In this document: in pieces, positions 1 through 8,677 of the stretch
Layout of the letters: each line of letters begins with the position of its first letter
How positions within the stretch are numbered: the stretch's first letter is position 1
Origin: Paraburkholderia dinghuensis
Lineage (GTDB): Bacteria > Pseudomonadota > Gammaproteobacteria > Burkholderiales > Burkholderiaceae
Reading direction: 5' to 3'
Assembly: GCF_003837865.1 (NCBI RefSeq)
Contig: NZ_RQIS01000011.1
Span: forward strand, 143,236 to 207,235
Length of the DNA: 64,000 bases
Notes under the pieces: generated by a model
Told to the model about the DNA's origin: nothing
Seen by the model: only the letters and a program-made list of their open reading frames with translations
Databases searched by the model: none
Translations under genes and position numbers: made by a program

Positions 1-1
1 T

Positions 2-1492
2 CCGGCCAATGAGCGCGGGCAGCATGCGAAAGCCGTCGCCCATGCGATCGAGGTCCTGCGCACCGCACGCCCGCCGGCGCCCCAGATCGCCGACGCCATC
101 GCCCGGTGGTTCGCCCCGCGCGCGGTGCGGGTGCTGCACGCGCACGGCATCACCACCCTCGCCGACCTCACGTTACGCATTCCGCGCCGGCGCCAGTGGT
201 GGAAGGCGGTGCCGGGACTGGGCGCCGCGAGCGCCCGCGCCATCGAGGTGTTTTTCGCCGCGTGGCCCGCGCTCACGGAAAAGGCCCGCGCACTCGTCGT
301 AGCGAGCCAGCGCGGCCCAATGGACACGATGTGCGTGCCGTGGGAAGCGATCCGGGTGCCGCATGAGGTCGATGGTTCCGACGGCACGTTCCGCGCGCCG
401 CGCGCCACCTGCACACTCGACGCCACCAATGATTACGAGGCCGTGCAGACCTGGCTGGCGCTGCACGAATCCCCGGCCACACAGCGCACCTACCGCAAGG
501 AGGCCGAGCGCCTGATCCTGTGGGCGATCGTCGAGCGGGGCCGCGCACTCTCGTCGCTCACGACCGACGATGCGATCGCCTACCGGACGTTTCTGCGGCA
601 TCCGTCACCGCGTGCCCGCTGGGTCGGGCCGGTGCAGCCCCGCACCTCACCCGGCTGGCGGCCGTTCAGCGGGAGTCTTTCGGCCAGATCGATCGCACAT
701 GCCCTGTCGATTCTCGGCGCCCTCTTTCGCTGGCTCGTCGAGCAGCGCTACGTGCTCGCCAATCCCTTCGCGGGCGTGAAGGTCCGCGGCGGCAGCTCCG
801 CCTCGGCGCTCGACGCCTCGCACGCGTTCACCGAAGGCGAATGGGCGCTCGCGCGCACGCTCGCCGATGGTCTGGAATGGTCATCAGAGTGGTCACCGCG
901 CTGGACGGCGCCCGCGGCGCAGCGGCTGCGCTTCCTGCTCGACTTCGGCTACGCGACGGGGCTACGCGCCAGCGAACTCGTCGGCGCCACCCTCGGGCAC
1001 GTTGAGACGGATGCGCGCGGCGACCACTGGCTGCGCGTGACGGGCAAAGGAAACAAGCTGGCGCGCGTGGCATTGCCGCCGCTCGCCTGGGAAGCGCTTG
1101 CGCGCTACCTCGCGGAACGCGGCCTGCCGGTCACGCCCGCGCGCTGGCGCCCGGACACGCCGGTCATCGGCAGCCTCGACGGGGGAACCCGCACCGACAG
1201 CGGCGCGGCGATCAGCAGCGTACGGCTGTGGGGTGTGCTACGGCGCTTCTTCCAGCTCGCGGCGAACGCCATCGAAGCGGACCACCCACCCCTCGCGGAG
1301 AAACTGCGCCGTGCGAGCCCGCACTGGATGCGGCATACGCATGCCACCCACGCGCTCGGCCGCGGGGCAGAGCTGACCACCGTGCGGGACAACCTGCGGC
1401 ACGCCTCGGTGTCGACCACGTCGCTCTACCTGCACAGCGATGAGGTGGAGCGGGCTCGCCAAATCGGCGACGCTTTTTCGGCACGCACGTGA
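2..1492 (+). CDS. Tyrosine recombinase (phage-type integrase), 5' end outside window
   Basis: The reading frame is open from the first bases of the window, so the true start lies upstream; the first usable internal ATG or GTG would cut into the N-terminal region. The C-terminal half carries the tyrosine-recombinase catalytic set: Arg in YATGLRASEL (near 965), a Lys in TGKGNKLARV (near 1050), the HWMRHTHATH box (near 1325), LRHAS (near 1400) and the nucleophile Tyr in TSLYLHS (near 1430). The N-terminal part, before the SAM-like core-binding region, has an extra helical domain like that in large XerC/D-like integrases of beta-proteobacterial plasmids and islands. It should cut and rejoin DNA by a phosphotyrosine intermediate; its target site is not identifiable here. 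A short frame overlaps its stop codon (GTGA). Confidence 0.88.
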   Translation, partial: PANERGQHAKAVAHAIEVLRTARPPAPQIADAIARWFAPRAVRVLHAHGITTLADLTLRIPRRRQWWKAVPGLGAASARAIEVFFAAWPALTEKARALVVASQRGPMDTMCVPWEAIRVPHEVDGSDGTFRAPRATCTLDATNDYEAVQTWLALHESPATQRTYRKEAERLILWAIVERGRALSSLTTDDAIAYRTFLRHPSPRARWVGPVQPRTSPGWRPFSGSLSARSIAHALSILGALFRWLVEQRYVLANPFAGVKVRGGSSASALDASHAFTEGEWALARTLADGLEWSSEWSPRWTAPAAQRLRFLLDFGYATGLRASELVGATLGHVETDARGDHWLRVTGKGNKLARVALPPLAWEALARYLAERGLPVTPARWRPDTPVIGSLDGGTRTDSGAAISSVRLWGVLRRFFQLAANAIEADHPPLAEKLRRASPHWMRHTHATHALGRGAELTTVRDNLRHASVSTTSLYLHSDEVERARQIGDAFSART

Positions 1493-1704
1493 GTAGTCCT
1501 ACCCGCGTCATCGCCCTTATGCATGTTCCCGTTCAAAGAAAAAAATGGATGATTGAGGGCATGCGATCTGCCAGTGCAACCAACACCCTCGGCGATATCA
1601 ACCAAGTCCGGATGCCGGGGATTGACGCGGCGCTCGATATGTTGCACCATCATTCTATGGCCGTGGTCCGGCGGAGCTTCGAGCGGCTCGAAACAGATCA
1701 CTGA
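1489..1704 (+). CDS. Small hypothetical protein coupled to the integrase
   Basis: This 71-residue frame starts at a GTG whose last bases form the integrase stop codon (GTGA overlap), an arrangement usual for translational coupling. The protein is polar and soluble-looking, with no signal peptide or recognisable motif, and ends in a charged segment (VRRSFERLETDH). No function can be assigned. It could be chance, since no separate ribosome-binding site is visible and the frame is short. Confidence 0.35.
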   Translation: MSSPTRVIALMHVPVQRKKWMIEGMRSASATNTLGDINQVRMPGIDAALDMLHHHSMAVVRRSFERLETDH

Positions 1705-1803
1705 AATATCTTTTGTGGCACCTGTATGGTAGCTGTTGTGTGTATTCCATAAATTGCGCATTCACCTAATCGCTCGATGTTTGTGCAGAACTGGGAAACC
1801 ACA

Positions 1804-2946
1804 ATGGTGACACTCCGAAAGATCGCGTTCGCGGTCCGCAATGCCAGCAATCGCGCCGGCTATCCTATCAAGCTCAACCACGCTGACCAGTTGGTCGCTG
1901 CTGCCTTGGGCCATGCATCTCTGGCTGCTTTTCAGGCTTCAGACGCGAAGACTGGCTCACTTGACGCAGCAGCCCATCTTGTCCTTGACGTCGATTTGCT
2001 GACGGCACGCTGCGGCCAATTGGATCCAAGGTATGAGCCGGAAATAGTTGCGAGCTTCGTGCGGACGGCGTTCAGCATCGCGCACCCCCTCGCCCAACTT
2101 CACCCAACTGGCGAGGCGCTCAACCAAAGGATTCGCGAAATTACTCGCCACGACGTGCTGGGCCTCCCCGACATCACCGGTGAGCTAGCGATCGTAGGCG
2201 ACGGTCGCCGCGCGAGGATCGATATCCCCCTTCCCGATATCTTACTGTCCGGGCTGCCTCCCGCCGGATCGGCAGTTACGGACGAGGCTCGAGGACACAT
2301 CGTGATCGATGCCAACCACACGTTGCCTGAACATAGGATAGAGGTTTCCGTGCGTCGTACCGTGACCCGTTCCGGACGGAGCAGTATCGCGCAACCAATC
2401 CTAGATATCGCGCGAACGGATCGCCACGATGACGGGGGGCGCTCGCACGAGCACAGTCCGGCTGCACGGTCACTGCAATTACAGCGTATTCGCGTAGAGA
2501 TTGCGGAACTCTACTTAGAGTTGGTGCGCGGGCTGTCTGACGAGGGTATCGTTGAATTGGCCGCCAACACGACGGGCATCGGCTATTTTCCTCAATCCAG
2601 GTGCGCGTATGTGCATGAGAATTTTAGCGACGGTCAGTATCGCGATCACGCCGTACGCCAATACTGGCAAAATATCGAGGGATCCTTCATTGTTGGCTGG
2701 ACTCGAGCTAGTCCTCGTGAATATTCGACGCTGGATTTCGAGGTTTTGCTGTGCGCTGAGGCGGACGACCCGGATCGCTACGATAACGCGTTCGATGAAA
2801 AAATGACGGACCCTGTCTGGGTCTCCGAAATCGCGTCCGCCTGGCGGCGGGAGCTAGAAGACCCGACGACAATAAGTCTTCACGTCGATGAAGTCGCGGA
2901 TGACTGGCTAGCAGTGCTGGACGAACTGGAAGCCGAGAGTGACTGA
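1804..2946 (+). CDS. Hypothetical protein with short N-terminal helical domain
   Basis: A 380-residue acidic protein. The start at 1804 (MVTLRKIAF) is preferred over the ATG at 1777 because GGGAAA sits at a proper distance upstream of it. Residues 1-45 (LRKIAFAVRNAS, then LNHADQLVAAALGHASLAAF) resemble the short helical module at the N-terminus of proteins often named 'glyoxalase superfamily', where a pattern of LSHS-LELVA-G-W-L is typical; that resemblance is from memory. The remainder is not recognised. It has no membrane segments. Base composition is lower in GC than the flanking integrase, suggesting separate acquisition. Confidence 0.65.
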   Translation: MVTLRKIAFAVRNASNRAGYPIKLNHADQLVAAALGHASLAAFQASDAKTGSLDAAAHLVLDVDLLTARCGQLDPRYEPEIVASFVRTAFSIAHPLAQLHPTGEALNQRIREITRHDVLGLPDITGELAIVGDGRRARIDIPLPDILLSGLPPAGSAVTDEARGHIVIDANHTLPEHRIEVSVRRTVTRSGRSSIAQPILDIARTDRHDDGGRSHEHSPAARSLQLQRIRVEIAELYLELVRGLSDEGIVELAANTTGIGYFPQSRCAYVHENFSDGQYRDHAVRQYWQNIEGSFIVGWTRASPREYSTLDFEVLLCAEADDPDRYDNAFDEKMTDPVWVSEIASAWRRELEDPTTISLHVDEVADDWLAVLDELEAESD

Positions 2947-3304
2947 TCGGGTTCTCAGTCAAGTGCCACTTCGCAATTGAGGCGAGGGAGTCTAGGCCTG
3001 ACCCGGACAGATCGAAACCAATCACCCCGTGGCACGTAGCCACGGGGGATTTCAGCACGCAAAGTGCGCGCCATCCTCCGCTCGGGTCAGTACTCCGCCG
3101 ATCGCCATGTGAATGGTACGGCCATACCTGACCCGCTATTTCCAGCAACGTCTCCCCAATGCCCGCGGCCGCGAACGCTAGTTGACGGCTTTTGAGGTGG
3201 AGGTAGATGCCCGAGTTCATCGACAAACTAATCCACGAGCGAGCTCTGTCAATTGGCAAAGCCCGCAACGTCAGCATTCGCAAGCACCCCTCTTCTGGCC
3301 GCAG
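2947..3304. other. No gene seen; strong hairpin at 3025-3047
   Basis: After the stop at 2946 there is no convincing coding frame. A perfect 9-bp stem (CCCCGTGGC / GCCACGGGG, loop ACGTA) lies at 3025-3047, about 80 bases beyond the upstream gene. It has no T-tract, so it is a weak terminator candidate; it also looks like subterminal hairpins of IS200/IS605-type elements, but no tnpA or tnpB is present. Confidence 0.5.
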
Positions 3305-3484
3305 TTACTCTTCGATCTCCCCGTATTCACTCCGCTCAAGCACGTAGCCGGGAGACATGACTCGCGTAGAACAATCGGCCGGCCCCTGTGTCTCGGCCCT
3401 GGTGCGAAAATTGAAGGCCCCGTAGTATGCGTTCGTCACACCCAGCCGGCTGTGGCCCAGCATCTCGCTAACTGTTGAAGTTCG
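3305..3484 (-). pseudogene. Tyrosine recombinase C-terminal remnant
   Basis: Read on the minus strand, this stretch encodes STVSEMLGHSRLGVTNAYYG followed by about 35 further residues to a stop at 3307-3305. The LGHS box and a Tyr eight to ten residues later are the final catalytic elements of phage-type integrases. Everything upstream (Arg and HxxR boxes) is missing, so only the tail remains. It is a second integrase scar, not part of the gene at the left edge. Confidence 0.6.
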
Positions 3485-3670
3485 TTAATTCTGCTAGCCG
3501 CGTTCACAGGGACGCTAATGGAGGTCCATCAAGTTTGCTAGCCTGCTTTTCGATGCTCGACGTGCATTCACTGTCTGGCAGGGATGAAAGCGCGCGCTGT
3601 GCGTAGCGAGGACCCGGACAATGAGATATCGATTGTCGAAATCCACCGGTAACATGCAGAGTGCCCCAAA

Positions 3671-4501
3671 GGGCTTTGTCAAGTTGTCGGAGAAGTGTGT
3701 GAGCCATTCAGACGAACTAAGGTATCCTTTTTAATTCGCGTTGAAGAGCTGCACACCAGTCCAGTCATACCACGCGTGCAAACGCGCCTTCAGCTGTGCG
3801 CGATGGCTGGCCGCTTTCATCCGGTGCCGGGGCAATACGAAGTGCTGACGGATCGGACCAAAGCGCGAGAGAAACGCCTGCGTGCGTCGCGGATCGCGGA
3901 AGCCCTGCATCTGGCGTTCCCGCCGGCGTGTGGGCTGGTGACTGTTTTCAGCGCGGTTATTGACCCGGGCCGAAGCTTTCACGAAGACGTGCTTCACACC
4001 GGCCAGCTCAGGCAGTTCCGCCTTTGCAGCCGGGTAGCTGCGCAGCTGATCGGTCACGATCTTCGTGGGTACCGGGTGTGAGCGCAGCACCTTGCTGAAG
4101 AAGCGTTTGGCCGCAGTCTTGTCGCGTCGCTTTTGCAGCAGCACGTCCAGTTCCGTTCCGTGTTCGTCCACCGCGCGCCACAGCACGTACGGCTCGCCCT
4201 GCAGCTTCACGAAGACTTCATCAAGATGCCAGGTGGAGCCCGGTGTGCCGCGCGAGGCCTTGGCCCGGCGCACAAACTGCGCGCCAAACCGGTCGCACCA
4301 GTTGCGAATCGACTCGTACGTGACGCTGACGCCACGCTCGAGCAGCAGCTCCTCGATGTCCCGCAGGCTCAGATTGAAACGGTGGTACCAACGTACCGCG
4401 CATCTGATGACCGCGGCAGGGAAACGGAAACCGTGAAAAGGCGACTCGATCTTCTTCATCTCGTCATCCTACCCGCCCGCGATCTCAACTTGACATTGCC
4501 C
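3671..4501. mobile_element. Complete IS6-family element, 831 bp
   Basis: The ends form 16-bp imperfect inverted repeats: GGGCTTTGTCAAGTTG at 3671-3686 and, read inward from 4501 on the minus strand, GGGCAATGTCAAGTTG (14 of 16 match). The single transposase gene fills the interior, as expected for IS6. The flanking 8 bases differ (GCCCCAAA left, TGCGGCCA right), so there is no target duplication; the right end instead abuts an inverted fragment of the element's own transposase gene. That is the expected scar of intramolecular replicative transposition or insertion into another copy. Confidence 0.8.
3731..4459 (-). CDS. IS6-family DDE transposase
   Basis: 242 residues, the usual length for the family. 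An N-terminal zinc-finger/HTH-like segment (RWYHRFNLSLRDIEELLLER) leads into the catalytic core, with the acidic residues visible in WHLDEVFVKL (D), IVTDQL (D) and NNRAENSHQ (E). The gene is intact, and ends lie within the inverted repeats at 3671 and 4501, so the element may still be active. It catalyses replicative transposition and cointegrate formation, and IS6 copies often drive plasmid rearrangement, in line with the scrambled surroundings. Confidence 0.93.
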   Translation of the reverse strand: MKKIESPFHGFRFPAAVIRCAVRWYHRFNLSLRDIEELLLERGVSVTYESIRNWCDRFGAQFVRRAKASRGTPGSTWHLDEVFVKLQGEPYVLWRAVDEHGTELDVLLQKRRDKTAAKRFFSKVLRSHPVPTKIVTDQLRSYPAAKAELPELAGVKHVFVKASARVNNRAENSHQPTRRRERQMQGFRDPRRTQAFLSRFGPIRQHFVLPRHRMKAASHRAQLKARLHAWYDWTGVQLFNAN

Positions 4502-4574
4502 TGCGGCCAAACGCTTCTTCAGCAAGGTGCTGCGCTCACACCCGGTACCCACGAAGATCGTGACCGATCAGCTG
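4502..4574 (+). pseudogene. Inverted internal fragment of the IS6 transposase gene
   Basis: These 73 bases are the exact reverse complement of 4043-4115 inside the transposase gene just to the left, and encode KRFFSKVLRSHPVPTKIVTD in the plus direction. The fragment starts immediately at the right terminal repeat of the IS6 element and ends against the yoeB remnant. It is a leftover of a second copy in opposite orientation. Confidence 0.85.
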
Positions 4575-4575
4575 A

Positions 4576-4730
4576 TCAGTAGTGGTAGCGACACGAAACG
4601 ATATTGATTTGTGTGCCCGCGACTTCGTAGACCAGGCGATTCGTTTCATCGATGCGTCGCGACCAAAAACCAGTCAGGTTTTCCTTCAGCGGCTCGGGTT
4701 TGCCGACGCCTTCGAACGGCGAGCGCTGTA
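4576..4730 (-). pseudogene. yoeB: YoeB toxin, C-terminal remnant
   Basis: The minus strand encodes SPFEGVGKPEPLKENLTGFW, then SRRIDETNRLVYEV and the ending CRYHY, matching the second half of the YoeB/Txe mRNA interferase, including the catalytic Glu/Arg/His region and the C-terminal His-Tyr. About the first 35 residues are missing, replaced by serine-recombinase sequence around 4730. No YefM antitoxin gene lies next to it, so this is a dead stub. Confidence 0.82.
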
Positions 4731-5471
4731 CAGGCCGACGCGTTGGAGGCCGACTGGAACGCCCGCCTGCGTCAGCTTGATACGCTGCAGCGTGAGCATG
4801 AGCGCCAGCGGGAGGCCGACCGTACACTCCTGGACGAGCCCGCACGCCGACGCATCATGGCGCTGGCTTCCGACTTCCCTCGCGTATGGAACGACGAACA
4901 CACGAGCGCCGTTGAGCGCAAGCGCATGCTCGGATTGCTAATCGAAGACGTGACGCTCATCGTCGGTCAGCAGGTCGATGTTCATGTACGTTGGCGCGGC
5001 GGACATACACAGAGCCTGGCCGTGGAGCGGCCGCAGCCGATGTCCAGGGTGCGCAAGACGCGGCCCGAAGTCGTTTCCCTGATCGACGAGCTGTTGGAAA
5101 CTTCAACGGACCGGCAGATCGCAGCGAGACTGAACGAACTTGACCATCGGAATTGGCGTGGAGAGCACTTCACCATGAAGAAGGTCATCCTCATTCGCCA
5201 GACCTACGCGTTGAAGAGCCGGTTTGACCGATTGCGCGAGCGCGGTATGCTCACCGGCGAGCAGTTGGCCAGGCAACTCAACGTATCGACGACAACCATC
5301 CACCAACTCGGGCGTCAAGGCGTTCTCAAGCGGCATCTATACGGCAACAACTGCCGGTGCCTGTACGAGCCGCCCGGCGACGTCAAACTGATCAAAGGCG
5401 CAGGCAGTCGATACGGCGGCAGGCCGCCCCGTCTAATTCCCGCTCAACAAACCGAACAAGGTGCATTATGA
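4730..5471 (+). pseudogene. Serine recombinase, C-terminal remnant
   Basis: About 245 residues of the C-terminal region of a large serine (resolvase/invertase-type) recombinase. It begins inside the zinc-ribbon/coiled-coil part (ADALEADWNARLRQLDTLQR), continues through a helical region, and ends with a helix-turn-helix (MLTGEQLARQLNVSTTTIHQ). The catalytic N-terminal domain with its nucleophile Ser is missing. The left boundary is the yoeB stub and the right boundary a truncated IS21, so it was cut on both sides by other rearrangements. Confidence 0.75.
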
Positions 5472-6245
5472 AGTCAACGCCTTCTTGGCCGGGTCGTGCG
5501 GCGGACATGGGTCGATGCGCAAACCGTATGCTTCGGCGAGCCCCGCGTAGGAGCGCTGAACCTCAGGACTGTGCAGGCAGTGCCGGATGATCGCGCACTT
5601 GGCGTTGTCGATCGTCACCCGGGAAGGACACCCCCCGAACCATTCGAAGGCGCGGCGATGACAGGCCAGCCACGTCTCGACGGTCTGGTCCAGCACGACC
5701 TCGGCGTACTGGTGCCGGGACCAGCACAGGGTCATGACGAAGATCCACGTCTTGAGCGAGATACCGGACTCGTGCGTGAGAACAGGGCCGGCGCCGAAAT
5801 CGACCTGGGCGGCTTCGGCGGGCGCGAACTCGAGGATCGTCGTTGCCTTGACGACGCGTTCGGCGGCCAGCCGGCGCAGCATGCGCTTCACGGCATCGTA
5901 ACTGCCGGTATAGCCGTAATTCCGCTGAAGAGCTGCATGGATTGTGGTGCCCTGGACGCCAGCGGCGAGCCACTCGCGAACCTGCTCGCGATACGGTTCC
6001 ACCGTCGAGACGCTGCTGCGTGGCACCTGTCTCGGGACGCTGTTGAGGACGCTTGCGATCTCGGCGTCTTCCGGCATGGGCTGCGCCGGATCGAGCCAGC
6101 CTCGCGACTGGGCTTCCTGCCGCAGGGCTGCAAGCTTGGCTCGGCCCATCAGGCGTCGCCGCGCGATGTCGCGGTCGGAATCACCGCGTCGCATGCGCAC
6201 AAGGATGTGACGATACTCAAACAACTCGAACCTCCTGTTGGCCAT
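5466..6245 (-). pseudogene. istA: IS21-family transposase IstA, 3'-truncated
   Basis: The start at 6245 (MANRRFELFEYRHIL) is the usual IstA opening, followed by a helix-turn-helix (RRGDSDRDIARRRLMGRAKL) and the first part of the integrase core (AQVDFGAGP with the first Asp; VTIDNAKCAI with the second). The frame stops after PCPPHDPAKK, about 250 residues short of a normal IstA of about 500, and the downstream istB ATPase gene is absent. The junction with the serine-recombinase tail lies near 5475-5485. The left end of the element survives at 6316-6441. Confidence 0.88.
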
Positions 6246-6315
6246 AGGCGCTCCGTTCAAATGAACGGAGCGTACCGACTTGGAAAGTTCGAATTGCGCT
6301 TATGCCCGCTACCGC

Positions 6316-6441
6316 TGGCTTCTGTACGCCGCCCGCAGGGTGGCTCCTTTACGCCGCCCCTGGACTGGCTCTATTGCGCCGCCCATCAGGTGGCCCGATT
6401 ACGCCGCCCGCGAAATGGCTCTATAACGCCGCCCGCTGACA
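6316..6441. repeat. IS21 left end: five 25-bp tandem transposase-binding repeats
   Basis: Five consecutive 25-bp units begin at 6316, 6341, 6366, 6391 and 6416, each with TGGC near the start and CGCCGCCC in the middle (consensus TGGCTNNNTTACGCCGCCC). The terminus reads TGTCAGCGGGCGGCG from 6441 on the minus strand. Multiple repeats at the ends are a known IS21-family feature bound by IstA. The region lies between the istA start and the interrupted host gene at 6442. Confidence 0.8.
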
Positions 6442-6548
6442 CCCGGATGGAGGTTGTTGTCCGGGCGAGTGATTACCTTGGACAGCTTGTTGATCTCGCT
6501 GCGCGTGACGCCAGCTCGACAGCCAGCGGCCACCCGCCCGCACAGTAG
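6442..6548 (+). pseudogene. C-terminal stub of a gene interrupted by IS21 (paralogue of 24284-24760)
   Basis: The plus strand encodes RMEVVVRASDYLGQLVDLAA followed by about 15 residues to a stop at 6548. This matches the last 34 or so residues of the intact gene at 24284-24760 (RMEIVVQASDHLEKLVDLAA). The rest of the gene was removed when IS21 inserted and the left flank was rearranged. Confidence 0.75.
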
Positions 6549-6918
6549 CCTTTTCGACCTGCGTCGCCGGGGAACAAGCATCGGCACGCGTAACGCGATT
6601 TAATTCCTCGTTTGAACGCACAGGCACGGGCGGGAGAGAACCGCATGCAACCGTTAAACGGCTGGGGCAAGCCATCCCATTGGTAACCAGCTCCCATAAA
6701 CGGAAACCAGACCACCACACGGGCGTCGCAAAGGAAAGGGAATAGATCCCCAACCGCTTCCGGTTACCGGCAGAATCATGCAGGTGCCCGCACACCGTGT
6801 CGCCAATGTCCGACAGAAGGCGGGCATCGCTCGCTACACTGCGTCCAGAACCATGCACACGCCCTGCCCACGCTGCTGTATGGGCAACTGGCAATAACGC
6901 CCCCAACGAAACAACAGT
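6549..6918. other. Conserved non-coding spacer, copy 1
   Basis: No gene is visible, but this roughly 370-bp spacer is recognisably the same sequence as 24761-25132, with shared blocks such as CGCCGGGGAACAA, GTGTCGCAAAGGAAA-like and GGTAACC. In both copies it separates the stub or gene upstream from a 63-residue gene downstream. Such conservation of a spacer suggests a promoter, leader or small RNA rather than neutral filler. Confidence 0.55.
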
Positions 6919-7110
6919 ATGGAAATTCGCGTCACTTACGAACACAGCCTCGCATCTGCACCGGACGAATTCATCGTTCACGTCCCGTCACAGGTCGTTA
7001 CCGGTATTCCAGCGAACGTGCCGCGCGCCTTTCTTCCCGAGGTTATTGCCACACTGATCGTCGAACGTTCCCCGACAATCGGCAAGATCCGCAATCTCAG
7101 GATTCTCTAG
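6919..7110 (+). CDS. Conserved 63-residue hypothetical protein, copy 1
   Basis: A short protein beginning MEIRVTYEHSLASAPDEFIV and ending PTIGKIRNLRIL. A second copy at 25133-25324 differs in only eight residues (MEICVSYEHSL), with both ends and length conserved, which supports real coding. It has no signal peptide, membrane segment or known motif; a beta-strand-rich fold is plausible. Function unknown. Confidence 0.7.
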   Translation: MEIRVTYEHSLASAPDEFIVHVPSQVVTGIPANVPRAFLPEVIATLIVERSPTIGKIRNLRIL

Positions 7111-7488
7111 CGCGTTCGGCTCCCGGGTGCAGTCACGCCAACATGTATTGCAGCAAGTCCGCAGATCTGGATCAACCGGTCAGCGGTGCCTGCGATGGAT
7201 GGAACAACGGATGACAGCGTATTGCAGTCGTGCTCTGCCTGACCGGCGTCGGACGCTCCGCGCGGCGGCTAGCACCGGACGGGGCGGCCGTTTGACGTCA
7301 AGGTACGGTCGGCTCAACGCGAGCACGCATCCGGATAGCTCAAATTGCTCGCTATGTCAGAGTGATGCTGCCTTCTTCTAACCCTTGACAGGAAAGGGTT
7401 TCGAGCGGAAATGGACGATTCACGATGCCGCTTACAGTCAAATTTCGGGCGTGCGGTGCCCTCGTCCACAGATGGCTCCCTGAGCTAA
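7111..7488. other. No gene seen; ends in IS5 target CTAA
   Basis: About 375 bases between the 63-residue gene and the IS5 element. Open frames here lack ribosome-binding sites and look like chance. CTAA at 7485-7488 is the left copy of the IS5 target duplication. Confidence 0.5.
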
Positions 7489-8673
7489 GGCTACGCTGAA
7501 CAAGCCGCCAGTTTGCGACGCGTCGGCGATGTGGAGGTGTTCAGGTCGTAAAGCCGACCGCGCTCCCTTGGCTTTTGGCCCTTGCGGGCATTACACGCGG
7601 GCGTTTTGCCCGCCTTTCGCCCATTACGGGCGCACCTGTGCCATCAATCGCGTGCGCGACAGGTACACGTTGGCGAGCGCCAATGCTACGAAGGCCCGGT
7701 TCGCGTTCTTCGCCAGCCCGCGGTAGCGCACCTTCGTGAAGCCCCACAGTCGTTTGACCACCGCGAAGACATGCTCCACACGTGCGCGGATCCTCGACTT
7801 GTGGCGGTTCTTGCCGCGCTGCACCTCATCGACTTCACCCGCGCGGCGGGTGCGCTGATTCGTGAAGTCGCGCGCCTTCGGCGCTTTGCTGTGGATCAGC
7901 GCCTTCTGGCTGGCGTAGGCGCTGTCACCGGAGACCCGCCGCTCCTGGCCGTGCAGCAATTGCGGCAGCGGATGCTTGTCGTGGACGTTGGCCGGCGTGA
8001 GCACGGCGCTGTGCGCCAGGCCGCTCTGGCTGTCCACGCCAATATGCAACTTCGCGCCAAAGTACCATTGCCTGCCTTTGCGCGTCTGATGCATTTCGGG
8101 ATCGCGCGACTTCTGCTCAGTCTTCGTCGAACTCGGCGCACCGATGATCGTGGCATCCACGATCGTGCCGCTCTTGAGTTTCATGCCGCTCGCCTGAAGC
8201 ACCCGACCGACTTCGGCAAACAGCTTCTCGCCCAGTTTGTGGGTTTCGAGAAGACGACGAAATTTGAGCAGTGTGGTGGCGTCTGGCACCGCCTCGCAAC
8301 CCAGATCAATTCCTGCAAAGCGCCGCAGGCTGGCACTATCGTAAAGTGCCTCTTCACACGCGAAATCGGCCAGGTTGAACCAGTGCTGGATGAAATGGAT
8401 GCGCAGCATGCGCTCCAGACCAATTGGCGGGCGGCCATTGCCGCGCTTCGGGTAATACGGCTCGACCACCGCGCACAACTGAGCCCACGGCGTAATTGCA
8501 TTCATCGTATCGAGAAATTCATCGCGCCGCGTCCGTTTGCGGTGCGTCTCGAAACCCGCACCTCCATCAGCTGCCATCGCCAGCGTCTGCTGCTTCATCC
8601 TGTTCCGCCTTCCTTATCCATTCCGATCTATAACGGTTGGAATAGCCCTGCGGTGGACTTGATCAGCTTTGCC
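7489..8673. mobile_element. Complete IS5-group element, 1185 bp, with CTAA target duplication
   Basis: The left end GGCTACGCTGAACAAG (7489-7504) and the right end, read inward as GGCAAAGCTGATCAAG from 8673, form 16-bp inverted repeats matching at 13 positions. The 4-bp sequence CTAA flanks both sides (7485-7488 and 8674-8677), the classic target of IS5-group elements. Length agrees with IS5 (about 1.2 kb). It carries one intact transposase gene, so this is a recent clean insertion. Confidence 0.9.
7624..8598 (-). CDS. IS5-family DDE transposase
   Basis: 324 residues, full length. It opens MKQQTLAMAADGGAG, has the N-terminal DUF772-like region (GRPPIGLERMLRIHFIQHWF) and a transposase core with the acidic triad in TIVDATIIGAPSSTK (D), SGDSAYAS (D) and RARVEHVFAVVKR (E). 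It lies within the inverted repeats at 7489 and 8673. A decayed 5' end of a close relative is found at 25325. Confidence 0.93.
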   Translation of the reverse strand: MKQQTLAMAADGGAGFETHRKRTRRDEFLDTMNAITPWAQLCAVVEPYYPKRGNGRPPIGLERMLRIHFIQHWFNLADFACEEALYDSASLRRFAGIDLGCEAVPDATTLLKFRRLLETHKLGEKLFAEVGRVLQASGMKLKSGTIVDATIIGAPSSTKTEQKSRDPEMHQTRKGRQWYFGAKLHIGVDSQSGLAHSAVLTPANVHDKHPLPQLLHGQERRVSGDSAYASQKALIHSKAPKARDFTNQRTRRAGEVDEVQRGKNRHKSRIRARVEHVFAVVKRLWGFTKVRYRGLAKNANRAFVALALANVYLSRTRLMAQVRP

Positions 8674-8677
8674 CTAA

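Noticed and set aside
2708..3283. 191-codon minus-strand frame
   Set aside because: Half of it lies within the plus-strand gene at 1804-2946, and the remainder has no recognised motif.
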